The notes under the pieces are model-generated. The model saw nothing but the letters and a program-made list of their open reading frames with translations. It was not told the DNA's origin and did not search any database. A DNA stretch of 64,000 nucleotides from Membranipora membranacea (Eukaryota > Bryozoa > Gymnolaemata > Cheilostomatida > Membraniporidae), in the NCBI GenBank assembly GCA_914767715.1, contig OU612070.1, positions 11,115,501 to 11,179,500 on the forward strand. Direction: 5' to 3'. Positions 27,201-38,100 of the stretch are shown here, in pieces. A program made the translations under genes and the position numbers. Within the stretch, counting starts at the first letter, position 1; the number at the start of each line of letters is the position of its first letter.

Positions 27201-27524
27201 ATTGAAAGACCCCCCTGAATGATTTGATCTGTTCTGGTTTAGGTCATACTTACAAGCAGGGGAATCAGTAAGTTCTTCTTTTTTTGCAGTCTCATCCTCT
27301 TTCAAAACTCTTATCTCGAATGCAGGTTCATTCTTTATATCCTTAGACTGTAAAGGCTGTCCAGGTTTTTGAGCAGGTGCTCCGACAGATATAGGAAGGC
27401 TGAGGGGAAAGCTGGCTTTTCCAAATAAAGTTCGCACTAGTTGGACCGTCACTATCAGGCCAACAGTGAAGGCGAGTAGGTACCTCACTGTACACAACTT
27501 ACGACAAATCATCTTTGACCTCAT
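15271..27524 (-). CDS. Type II membrane carbohydrate sulfotransferase with two WSC domains
   Basis: Twelve exons, read from high to low coordinates: 27524-27254, 26464-26271, 24338-24209, 23313-23167, 22293-22127, 19940-19815, 19294-19201, 18438-18335, 17879-17738, 16928-16789, 16001-15799 and 15526-15271. The sum is 1974 nt (657 residues), with consistent phases. A short cytosolic tail and one signal-anchor segment (about residues 15-34) fit a Golgi type II enzyme. WSC domain 1 spans about 109-198 (C-Q-E-Y-C, N-G-T-S-C-N-C, S-C-G-G-E-N). A linker with W-T-T-W follows. WSC domain 2 spans about 258-345 (L-V-G-C-F, C-L-E-I-C, K-C-V-C). The catalytic domain shows the 5'-PAPS loop Y-R-G-G-S-T-V-A-S-A-M-F-Y, then Y-E-P-G-R-L-F, and the 3'-phosphate site F-I-H-A-S-R-D-P-R-A-M. 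This is the CHST1/3-like family, which sulfates sugars from PAPS. The start of exon 5 (22293) is the least certain boundary, because a better acceptor at 22342 breaks the frame. Confidence 0.88.
19023..19110. repeat. Four tandem 22-bp units, each with a CCAAT box
   Basis: Units begin at 19023, 19045, 19067 and 19089, with consensus AGACCAAACAGCCAATCAGA. Each contains CCAATC. The array lies in the sulfotransferase intron just below the exon that encodes the PAPS loop. Confidence 0.8.
20449..20729. mobile_element. MITE-like element with 28-bp terminal inverted repeats and inner hairpin
   Basis: The left end 20449-20476 contains GACACAGCTGGGCTTTG; the right end 20702-20729 is its inverted copy with a few mismatches. 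Inside, 20648-20666 and 20682-20700 form a perfect 19-bp hairpin (AAAATCTAGCTGAGATCCA). It lies in the sulfotransferase intron between the exons at 22127-22293 and 19815-19940. Confidence 0.75.
21957..22095. mobile_element. Inverted-repeat element, TAGAGGAGTAAA family, copy 1
   Basis: ACCCTAGAGGAGTAAA (21957-21972) is perfectly inverted at 22080-22095. The 139-bp element has no ORF. It ends 31 bp from the end of sulfotransferase exon 5. Related elements occur at 31323-31514 and 62598-62731. Confidence 0.7.
22563..22610. repeat. Four tandem 12-bp units AACTGTGGCTCA
   Basis: Three exact units and a fourth diverging into the adjacent palindrome run from 22563 to 22610. The last unit overlaps the left arm of the fold-back element at 22602-22689. 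An ATT trinucleotide run lies just upstream (22529-22550). Confidence 0.85.
22602..22689. mobile_element. Fold-back element, GATAGCTGGTAG family, copy in sulfotransferase intron
   Basis: Arms begin TGTGGCAGGATGCTGGTAGA and run about 35 bp inward to GCATTTCATTA, with a short loop. The arm sequence matches the palindrome at 39109-39238 in GCTGGTAG and GCATTTCATTATC, so both belong to one family. Confidence 0.75.
26012..26094. mobile_element. Fold-back element, GATAGCTGGTAG family, short copy
   Basis: Left arm AGTTAAAGCGCTCAAATGTG then CTGGGATAGCTGGAAGTGG. The right arm is its inverse with several differences (AGTTTGAGCGCTCAAG then TCGGGATAGCT). The outer AGTTTRAG and inner GGGATAGCT match the element at 39109-39238. 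It lies in sulfotransferase intron 2. Confidence 0.7.
26971..27215. mobile_element. MITE-like element with GGGGGGTCTTTCAATTAG termini
   Basis: The termini 26971-26991 and 27195-27215 are perfect inverted repeats of 21 bp. The interior carries several copies of GCTCACTCA / TGAGTGAGCGAT in both orientations, so the whole element can fold. It lies in the first sulfotransferase intron, 38 bp from the first coding exon. Confidence 0.75.
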
Positions 27525-28141
27525 TATGTCAGAAGTGAGTCATCGGCAGTGAGATATACATCTGAAAATATAGTCATATTAATATATGAGATACCATATT
27601 GCCTTTTGCTCAAGATTTACCATTGTTTGTATGGGGGCTGATAGCTTCAATCAGCTACCTTCCTTACAATATTAAGTGAAACAGATGTAATTAAGATATT
27701 CTTCAGTCTCAGAATTGTGCTATTCCTGGCTTGGGGTATCCTTGACTGACTGTATGATAGAGTATGGAGATCAAACCAATGATCTTCCTTCAGCTCACTG
27801 ATTAAACAAACCATTCAGTATATACATATTGGCAAAATCTTCCATACCCCATAACTCCATACTAAACTTACTACTTGCATGTATATATCTCAAAGATATA
27901 TATATACATACAATAATATTTATACAATAGTGATTTGGTTGTGAACCACACCAGTGTATGAAAATTGAGAACGCTAAAAAAGTTGATTGACTTTGGAATG
28001 ACAACTAGTTGTGCAACCAGAGAAAAAAGTTAAATAGTACCAAAAAATCAAAAAAGTAATAGTAATAGTAGGCCTATAAGTAACTGCAAAGCCTGCGTGT
28101 GTGACCAGGTTTGACTCTGACCCGAACTAGTTTTTACTCAA

Positions 28142-28258
28142 AGGCATCATCTGGATTAATTTACAAGCATGCATAATTTGCCAATGTACAGTATGGGGGG
28201 GATGGGTGGTTGATACGGGACATGGGCAAATTATGCATGCTTGTAACTCCAGATGCCT
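28142..28258. mobile_element. Fold-back element with arms of about 35-40 bp
   Basis: AGGCATCATCTGG then ACAAGCATGCATAATTTGCC on the left is inverted at 28225-28258. The arms differ by a short gap and a few bases. A G-run separates them. Confidence 0.75.
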
Positions 28259-28333
28259 ATCTATGTTTTTACTTTATGTTGTTCATTCAGGAGCTCCATG
28301 GTTTGCTCCAGTCAACTTTTAAACAAAAAACCA

Positions 28334-28484
28334 ACAAACTCTAGACTAGCTATCAGTTCTCCAGAGAGAGAAAAGGCCTCGATCACTGGGGCACTTGACC
28401 ACTGGACTTGCACCAGCTACAAAAGAAAAGAGAAGGCCTGTGCTGATGATACGATAGTGATAGCTAGGTAGTCTAGAGTTTGTT
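28334..28484. mobile_element. MITE-like element with TIRs AACAAACTCTAGACTA
   Basis: AACAAACTCTAGACTAGCTA (start 28334) is inverted at 28458-28484, with a 4-bp insertion in one arm. The element is 151 bp and has no conserved ORF. It lies in the divergent intergenic region. Confidence 0.7.
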
Positions 28485-31226
28485 TTATTTTTGGTTAAAA
28501 CATTGACAGGATCAATCTGTAGTAGTGTCCACAGTTAGTTTCATTTCTGGTAGGGATGAGTTTTCCAGAAAAAAGAAATTCCAGTGTTACAGTTATGCTT
28601 CCAGTCCAAAAAACAGGATGAAAGGTATATTTGAGTGTAATCTCTTGACTTTTTTTTTCATTTGCTGGAACAAAATCAAGCCTTGACTTAGAACAATTCT
28701 GAAACAATATCTTTCAGTTCATAGGCTACAATGATATCTTTAGTATTTCATTGACAAATTCGTCTAGAAAATAAATACATATCAGTGCAATAAACTTACC
28801 ATACTTGATTCGCTACCTGTGCAAATTTTGAGAAAGGAGTGGAGAGAGGCAAAAGATCTGTGTGGATGAGTGTGTATCTTTTCTCTTTCAGCATATCTTA
28901 ATAAATCATCCAGTTATTGTGTTGACACAGAATCAGTAAGTATTAAGTTTGTGACCAGAAATATTGATAATCAGGGTATTGCAGCAAAACTAACTTACTA
29001 ACCAAACTTATTTACTAAAATTATAATCATTTACTTAGTCTTAGACTTATTGTTTGTTGTTATTTATTAATAATTAATTAAATTACCAAAAACATGACAC
29101 ACTCACTCACTGGCAGCTATTATATGATAGTCTATCTAGTTTATGCTCTTCTGTCTACCACTCTACTTAGAAAGGTGCCACTGTGATCTTTGGTGAGACC
29201 AAACAATAGAAAGAGGGGAAGCATCTTCTTGGTCCCCCCCCCCCCCTCCACAACACTGCTGTCAGTGTCTACAGGGAGGATAATGATCTCAAGCATTCCT
29301 TGCCCAGATGAGAAGTTAGAAGCTGGACAACAAAGTCAAGTTCTGTTTTAGAATACTTGTATACATAAAAAAGGATAAGAATTATTGTTTGATGCATGTA
29401 TTCAATATATTATGTATTTAATTTTACCAAATATTGCTTCATTATGTTTGATAATCAAGTACAAGGCCCTAGTGGGAGTAGCAATGGTGTAAGGCAGTAC
29501 AGTAATACAACAGCAGGGTACTCTTAGCTCAGTACGCAGTTTCTCTTTGACAAATCTGCACATACATGACATGGAGTAGGCTATGAGCCCGAAAATCTGG
29601 AAAAAAACTGCCTAGACTTTGCTTATTTTAATTAGAAAATTTAAGAATGTTAAAATAAGATTGCCACCCTCTCACAATGAAAGTGTGCACTAATGATGCA
29701 GACCAACTGAGTATGAAGTGATAGGTGATAATCGCTGTCTCACATGTTGATGATATTCAACATAGGCCTAATCATGATTATCCTGTGGATTGATTTGGAT
29801 GCGGAAAGCCGTTTTCTCCAGATTTTATTGCATATTGACGGAAGATTTCCAAATATGCTAAGCCCTCATGACTAATAAAAATAGACATTTAGTTTGAATG
29901 TTTACTTGGCTTACTTGGCTAACTCTTAGTAGAAGTAATTTGGGGGCAAACAAAGTTGAATGTGAAATGTTGTATTGGTAGCCAGTCATTTACGGGCCAA
30001 CAAGGCAGAGAGTGATGCGTATTTCAAGCCAGACCGGGGCAAATATTCGTCTCACAAAAAGTTGTTTGATCTCACTTTTTTTGCCCTTTTTACTTTGGCT
30101 TCACGATTCTAGATAGCTGACAACCCTAATTTATTTATTTATTACGGTATGTTTCGAATTTCAAGGTCAAAACTATCACAGTAACTTTGAAATTTGAGAC
30201 AGTGTCATCAATATAAACAGCTCAGGATGACACTTTGTGCATATAGGCCTACAGCTTGATACATTGTGCATGTAATCTCACCATGCAAACATAATATATG
30301 GGTGTGATGGGGTCAAATCAATTTACTAAGGCAACATAAGGTCAGATTTATCTCATACTGTCTAGCTTGAGCATTCAGTAACTCATATATCTTAGTAAAT
30401 AATATTTTGGCTCGCTCATCTAGATAAATGTTGCATTATCATGTATAGTTATTCATTAAGGTTAGGAAAACCTAACACAGGAAGACGTTCAAAAGATGCA
30501 ATAACTTCTGTAGGCTATTTTTGTTCGCTGAACCCAGCGCTGAGGTTGTAGGCATTATACACGGCCTGTTGTAGCAATCAAAACTGCTGTTTCTTCAGTC
30601 AGTAAGCCATAAACATGTCTCCAGTTATATAACAACCTGATGTGCCTTGCGCATGAGTCATAAAAACTGCAATAAAAGAGCTGGCATCACATACATATTA
30701 CTAGCAGACATAACCATATTATGAGCAGACATAACCTGCTGTGGTTTTTCATTACTAGACATGGTGGTCGGAAAACATATTTGTGTAAGTTTGTAAACAG
30801 TCAGAGGTGATTAGCGCTTAGTAGGTTTTGGTTAGCTCTTCACTGATACGCTAATTGATTTGGATAAACAAATCCCCTGCTGCTGCCGCTGACTTGAGTG
30901 ATTCCTCTTCTTATTTATGTTGATGTTAATCTCTGTGAAGGCCTCCAAGTCTTCTCACTGATTTAGCTTAGCTTACATTTAATTAGTGAGTTGTTATTAG
31001 ATTACTTTTACTTTCTAATTGGAGTAGGGCTGTGTAGGCCGTTCCACTACTTTCCTCTGCTGCTTAAAGTGAGTTAAGTGTATAAAGGGGGACTTTTTGT
31101 TAGTAATGTTAACAGTGAAGAATTGACGTTTCACAACGTGGACGTTGGTTGGATAAAAATGGGGCTCGGATAATATAATCTTTGCTTTCAGTGCTATTAG
31201 GTTAATTTGTCTCATTTATTTGTTAG

Positions 31227-31308
31227 CAATGAAGAAAAGGTGAAGGATAAAGTTACTGGCGTAAGGAATTTGTTAGAAGAACAGTGTCTTCCACATAAGC
31301 GGATATTG
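31227..31308 (+). other. Candidate non-coding 5' exon of APC
   Basis: It has a good acceptor (TTTATTTGTTAG) and a strong donor (G|GTAAGTATG), upstream of the first APC coding exon. Joined to 32138, its open frame (27 residues, N-E-E-K-V-K-D-K...) runs into TGA before the APC ATG, so I read it as untranslated. It could also be an exon of another transcript. Confidence 0.35.
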
Positions 31309-31322
31309 GTAAGTATGCTTAA

Positions 31323-31514
31323 CTTAGGGGAGTAAACTATTCGCAAAGCGAACGATGCCCTCATGCACAGACTTGAGGTTTTAAATTTATCGCTAGCTGA
31401 CAGGTACTCAATCTCATTACTTAATACGTAGCTACCCAAAACTACTGGTAGGTAACCTAAAATTGCCCTAAAACTAGTCCAACTATACCTTAGATAACAT
31501 TTACTCCGCTAGAC
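31323..31514. mobile_element. Inverted-repeat element, TAGAGGAGTAAA family, diverged copy
   Basis: The left end CTTAGGGGAGTAAACTAT and the inverted right end GTCTAGCGGAGTAAATGT resemble the family ends at 21957 and 62598. They are the most diverged of the three copies. It lies upstream of the APC start codon. Confidence 0.45.
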
Positions 31515-32137
31515 AATTCTTATGTTAGCAGTTGTTGTAGATTTATGTTATGATCGGAAAGAGAAAGGCAGACAGTTAATGGAATGGGGGTTTGGGTACA
31601 AACAATGCCATCAGTCACCCTGTATTACGCATTGAAATTTTCTCTCTCCCTCGGAAAATCTATGCCGGAAAGTTGTCAATCAGAGACTTGTTGTAACAAT
31701 TGATTGCTTATTGGTTATGAGTTTAATTGGATTGCCAATCAAGACAGCATTAAGTAAATTGATCCAATTATGCCCTTTTGATGGTGAGAATTGCTAAAAT
31801 AAGTGTGCAGTCGAACTCATTATTATACCAGTTTTAGGTGTTTACTATCTTACCAGCCTCAGGCCATTTGAGAACAAACCCATGCTATGTTAATCTGTCA
31901 TTCACTTTCTAAGCATCGGCCAATACAAAAACAAGGTGTGCAAGGACTATAAGTGAATTGCAGTGCTAAAATTATGCTTTAGCAACTCCAAGCACTTGTA
32001 TTATTATTGATATGGCATCACAACTTGGTGTCATGCTGCAAAAATATTGACCAGAATAAGTGTAGCAGCAACCTTTTTCTCAGTTAGTGATAGAAATGCA
32101 ATCATTTCAGATGAAGATAAGATTTTGGTTTTTACAG

Positions 32138-35100
32138 ACAGCGTGACGCGATGTCAGCAGCACAGCTTCAGGAGCTGATGGCTCAGGTGCAACAGCTCAC
32201 ACTGGTTAATAATAAGCTACAGCAGGAGCTTAGTAGTAACTCTGATCATATCGCCAGACTAGAGACGGCCATGCACCAGAGGAGAGGCCGGTCACGAGAC
32301 GCAGGTAAATAATAAATAATAACAATATTCACCTTATTACCTATTCAGTGCGCATTTCGGGGCTAATGAGAATACGCTTACATAAAGATCTATGATACAT
32401 GATAAAGCTCATCAGCTATTTAGCGCACCCTTGTACAAGGTAAGAGTGGGCAAAAAACTAGGGTGAATGTATGGGTTCTTATGCATTATCCCTGCTATGA
32501 TTGTAGGGATTTTTCTTTACATTTTTACCACTGCTTTATCGGTTGATCTGGAATGATACATGGTATGGTTGCCGTGAGCAATAAACTGACTTTGGCAAGC
32601 TCTTGATTTTGAATTTATTGAATCAGTCTCTAAAAAAAACAAAATGAGTGCCCAGTATGGTTGTGATTCTATCCATAAAGGCAAGCTATCAACCTATTTT
32701 CTACCATCAACAGTGTAAATAAATTATTAGACTAGGAAAAATAGGGGTCCATGTGAAAAAGATGGCAACAAGATAGCAGAAAGGGTTCCTTGATAGCCTA
32801 AAAATCAGTTAGGTCAAAAAAGATACCATACAGTTACAGCATAATGTGAACAATCTTATGGTGGAAGGGATTGTTTTGCCAGGGCAGACTGTCTGTTACG
32901 AAGACAATAACCTGGCTCTGTTGCTGAATGTTTTCAATATGCAAGACTAGTGGGCACCAAATGCAGTCATGTTGTATCATTTCCTAGACATTTTTGCGCC
33001 AGTTAATACGAGATTGTGATCATTTTGGTAAGTTTTAATTTGAGGGCGGTCGATGACGATTATCACATTAGCTGTGATTAATAAGTAGCCTTGATCACAT
33101 CTTCACAGACTATGATGAGGGGTGCATCACAAGCATAAAATCTTGAACTGTGCCTAGGTTTACTCTGTCATTTAAAGGTCAGGGCAAAATGTGACAAAAT
33201 TGTGGCCATATTTCCTGAAAAACACCTAACAGAACAAGCCAATTAAATGGTATTCTGTTGTTGGTATACTGAGATACATAAACTAATTTTTGCATGTCTA
33301 ATTGGAAGTAAATAAGCGAGAGAAAATTTGTTAGCCCATTCAAAACACTATACCCGCTATAAGTTTGAGAGTCTACTGCCCTAGCCTTGTCACACGATTT
33401 TTTTTTGGGGTTACCACCCAAAACAAAAAAGTAGACATGTCGTGACAAGGCTAGTCCTCCCCATTGAGATCGCATACTTCAGCTACTATACATGAAATTG
33501 AATAAATGGCAAACATGGTGGATAATGTTACCCTTGATGCTTACTAGTGTATTTAGGGGAGGGGGCAGGAGCTCCTTGACCCCTTCACCACCCCATTTCA
33601 GAACTGAAATTCACAAGCTAACCTGTATGTTGGGTTTTCTGATGTAGATGCTGGTCAGAGCTGGTCTCGTAGCTCCAGTAACAGAAGCAGCCGATCTGGT
33701 GACAGTCAGCATCACCCTCCTCCTCCAACCTCCACTGAGATATCATCTTCTGTGGTGAGTGGGGTCATTCCTGTGTTGTCTATAAGACGGACAGGAGCAT
33801 AGTAAAGCTTTGCTCTCAAAATCTCAGGGACTTTTACTCTGGTGTTGTCTGTATGTTACAAAAAGAAGGGCATGAACATTGTTTCATTCTTGTGTTGTCT
33901 GTGTGACAGGCCTTCTATAAGAAGAACTGGAGCATGGTATAGTTTTATTTTTGAAATTTTCGAGTTTACCTGACTTTCCATCTTAAAATCAATGTACTGT
34001 AGGTCCTCTATATGGTAGCCCAAAACACTTGCATTAGAAATGCCATTCCATTAACTTGTTTGGCCTATAGTAAATGGAGGGAAAAAGGATACAGTTCAGA
34101 GGCATTGTATTTTACGCAGGGAGGTCATATAATAAATTAACCTCAATTAGTCAATGACCGATAAAAAAAAAATCACATTGAGAAACTGATTCCCATATGA
34201 TGTGCACTCTAGAGCCCATTCGGGCAGTTGATGGTAATGACAAAATTTGAGATGAATCATAATTTTTTTGGAAGCATTTAAAAAGAACCATCATTGGTTA
34301 AGTTGATGGTCTTCTGCTTTAGGTTTTTTAATCAAGAAACCTACCAGTATTAAAAAGCTAGCTGGGCTTAGACATTACAACATCAATAGGATGGACCCAT
34401 CTGCTTCTTGGTATACCTGAGAACAGATTTTCAAGCTTTTCTTGTGCTGTGTTCTGTTGAATTTTCGGATGACATTCTCAAGTGCTGGGAGTTAGGATTT
34501 TATGAAGAAAGTTAGTGGTTTCATTGTGGCTTTGATGTGCTAGTGATATTATCGGTATGCCAAAAGTGATGATATTCAGAAGATTTTTATCTGGCACTGC
34601 TGTAAGAATGGCCGTAGTGGTGCCTATTGCTAAGACTGGAGAGTTTGAAAAATGACTGGCAGTGATTTTTATAGCATCTTTTGTTTCATTTGTTTAGATG
34701 TTTTGTGCTCCGGGAGTGTGCTAACTTTCTGCGTTGTTTACATATGGTTTGCATTAATAATGGACCATTTTATTGGGCATACAAAATTGGTTTCCGATCC
34801 GCTCTGCGATATTGAGTCTGTATGTTGATTGATGTGTAGGCCTACAACATGTAGCTTTGAAAACTATGAAGGGCACTGCTCTGTAGCTGTCAGGTGTCAG
34901 CAAACATATGGTACAACCGGAACCTGTCAAAATATGGAGCTATATCGATGATAACACAGTCAGCAATGTAACGCTTTGGCGAAAGTTATCAGAGCTAAAG
35001 CAAGTTCGTTTTTAGGGTGGCCCAGTATCCTCCCCAAACTAAAAAGCTGGATGATTAAGAACTGATAAATGTGGAGTCCATCAGTAATTACTCCACTGTA

Positions 35101-38100
35101 GGCCTAGGATAAATGTATATGAAATGAGCATCACTGAAACTTCAAGTGATTAGTACATAGAGATGCTGTTGTTTATAGGAAATGAGATTCTGCTTGGAGC
35201 AGCTCTAGAAGGACTTTGATACACCAGAACAACGCAATGCTGACTTATCTAGAGCTAATGAGTCATTACTGAATGTTTTATTTACAAATCAATAGCAATC
35301 TTCTATATGATGTTGAATTGTTGACATATGTTACGAGGGCCCTAACCAGCAGCCTTTGTGTGTGGCTAGGCTAGCCTAATCATATTGATTGATACCTTCA
35401 AGTTGAATGTATAAACTTGGTAATTTGGCTTAGGTTCCTACCACCAATGCTGAGAATATTGCAAGGGTGGGATGTCCGTCTCGTTAGGTGTGCAGTAGGT
35501 AATGTGTTGGATATTATTTGCTGTTTAATTATTTACCTGATGCCCAGGAGAGGCTGAGCACTAAACTCTACTATGTGTCTGTGTGTGGTCTCCAATTCAA
35601 GACAGTGACAGCACACTGTAGTGTGTCATCTTGGAGCACCTGGCGGAAACTTGTGAGAACCTGTCGGATAGTAGTGAGAACCTGCTAGGACTATTTCTAG
35701 TTTAATCTGTGTTTCATGTTCATATATTGGTGAGTACTTGGGATTCTGTACGCTGGATGAGGTTTCGGTTATTTGGACTGACGTTCACTACTTCATTACT
35801 TCAGTATTGGGTTAGGACTTATAAGTTTTCTACGCAATATTAGCGTCAGCTCATGCCATTTTGTGGTTTGTGGTCGGATTATCATTATTATCATTGAATT
35901 ATGGGTATTTTGTGGTGAAGCATTGAATCAATCTAGGTTTCTAAATGATTTCACCGATTTTATCACCTACACAAATTTGAGTATATTTGCCTTCTCAACA
36001 GATTGAACTCAACGCTGTATTAGTATTGGCTATTTTCTCAAGCCTGTTGCTTCAATAAACATCCAACATTTCGCAGTCTGAATTTTTTCCCTTGTACTGT
36101 CACAGTGCTATTTGAATAAGAAACCGTCTGAGACACAGCGTGTTCAGACAGTATATTGGGTCAACAGTATAAGTCAGGCTACTGGGAAAAAGTCACATCA
36201 TTTGATCGGCTTTATATCAAAGTGCTGCGTTTATATAGGCTTCAGTATAATGAATGAAATTAAGTGATGCGCTAACCTTTGATGTATGCGATACATCCAA
36301 GCCCTCTCAGGCACACTGGGTCTTTAATCTGGGCCTTTTAACTCTATTGTCCTTGAGTGGTACTGTAATTTAGGTTATGTCTATTGAGAGGCATAAATTC
36401 CCCACAATCCTCAACAGTAATCAGCGAAAACTACTCTTCTCTGAGAGAGAGTATTTTTAAAGAAACAAGGGCAGATGGCCAAAATTGAAATCCTTTCATC
36501 CCAGTAATCTATTTTACAGTCAAGTGATTGTTGTTACAGGCAGATATCATGGGAATGATTCATTCATGTGAATTAGAGAAACATAGGCTCCCTGTTGTTC
36601 CCTTGTTACGCATTAGGCTAGCTGCTAGCCAGTCCGTCAGCATCATTCATATTTATACATTTTTCCAATACTTAGAGAACATGTTTAGATAAATTGCACA
36701 ACTACAGTGCATTCATAACTTATTCATCCGTCCGCTGAACGAGCTACAAGACTTGCGCGTGATTCATGATTTGTTTTTTACTTCGGATAGATGGCTCATG
36801 GAGGATTAAGAAAGGATTCTAACAGTTCTACAGGGGTACAAATGGTGCCACATCCCCAGGATACCTCAGGGGGTGGCGGGGGCAGTGACAGCAGGGCCGG
36901 ATCTAACCCCTTAGTCGGGGGACCTCAGCGTAGTAATGACAATATAGAGCGACAGTGGCAGGCAGGAGCGGAGAACATTAGAGAGCGACGAGACTCAGGG
37001 TCATGTGATCATACGGAATCAGAGATAGACGGTCGAGTGTGCCGAGACGTCGCTACAAATACTCCATCCGCTCATGAGGTTAGTTTTTTCAATATATTTT
37101 TGGTGATGATGTTTATGCCACTTATTCCAATGTTGTTGTCCTGTCCTGCCAAACTGACTTAGGACTATGCATGGTGAAAAAGCCAGCTGAAAGTGTTGAA
37201 ACTGTCAGTTATTGTGTCTAGGAACAACAGATCACATGTCAATGGCCATTTGTTTTCTTTGATTACTATTTTATGAACTATTTGAATGCCTACTTTCTTC
37301 CCATTAATGTAATGCCTATCTTATCCAAGCTGTTTGACCTTGACTTAATGTGTTTTACTCATCTAACAACAATGTAATTGTGAAATACCACCAAAAGTCT
37401 GTGTGTATTTAATGAATAGTGCAATGAGGGTAGTCACAAGTTAATATCTGAGGTTACCAGCGTAAAATTTGGCAGCACTAGAAATTGTACTAGTTACTAC
37501 ATACATACTTATACAGCAGGCCTAATGTGATTGAAGTTGGTTTGCCCACCACAGATGAACGAAACCTATAAATGCAAACTATTGAATTGAGGATAGCAGG
37601 ACTATATACAATGTACGGTAGATAAACAAGTGACAAAATGGATGCCACTGTTTGAATTTCGATCAATCATCCAATATCTGAGCTCAGGTGTTATAACATC
37701 TCAGTTCTTGGTCCTGGAAAGGAGACTTTCATCAATCACCACACTGATTTGATGGGCCTTTCTCATCACTCAAACTCTCCTGTCTCACCTGTGACAATGA
37801 CTGCTGTGGTCTCACATCAATAGAAAGAAATCACTAGTGAAGTGATTTATTTATTGAGCCGTTTATCACCTTATTATTGGCGATTACTCACCTAGTTTTA
37901 CAGTTATTGTCATTGCTCAGACCATTATTGAAGTGAAATTTGGGAGAAGTATGCCATTGATATTCCGTCATGCAGGTGTAATTTAATTAGATGATCTATG
38001 TTAATAGAGTATATCAATATTGATGTCTGTCCATAATAATGTTGTAGATCCTCAGAAAAGCCTTGCAACATGAATTTATTATGTAAACTTTGATTTTTTG

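Larger units (their letters stand above)
27525..32137. other. Divergent intergenic region between sulfotransferase and APC
   Basis: This 4.6-kb stretch must carry the promoters of both genes. An acceptor-like TATTTTCAG on the minus strand just above 27524 suggests a 5' UTR exon for the sulfotransferase. Two palindromic elements, a C homopolymer (about 29236-29248) and short ORFs without domains are visible. I see no clear TATA box or CpG-rich patch. Confidence 0.55.
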
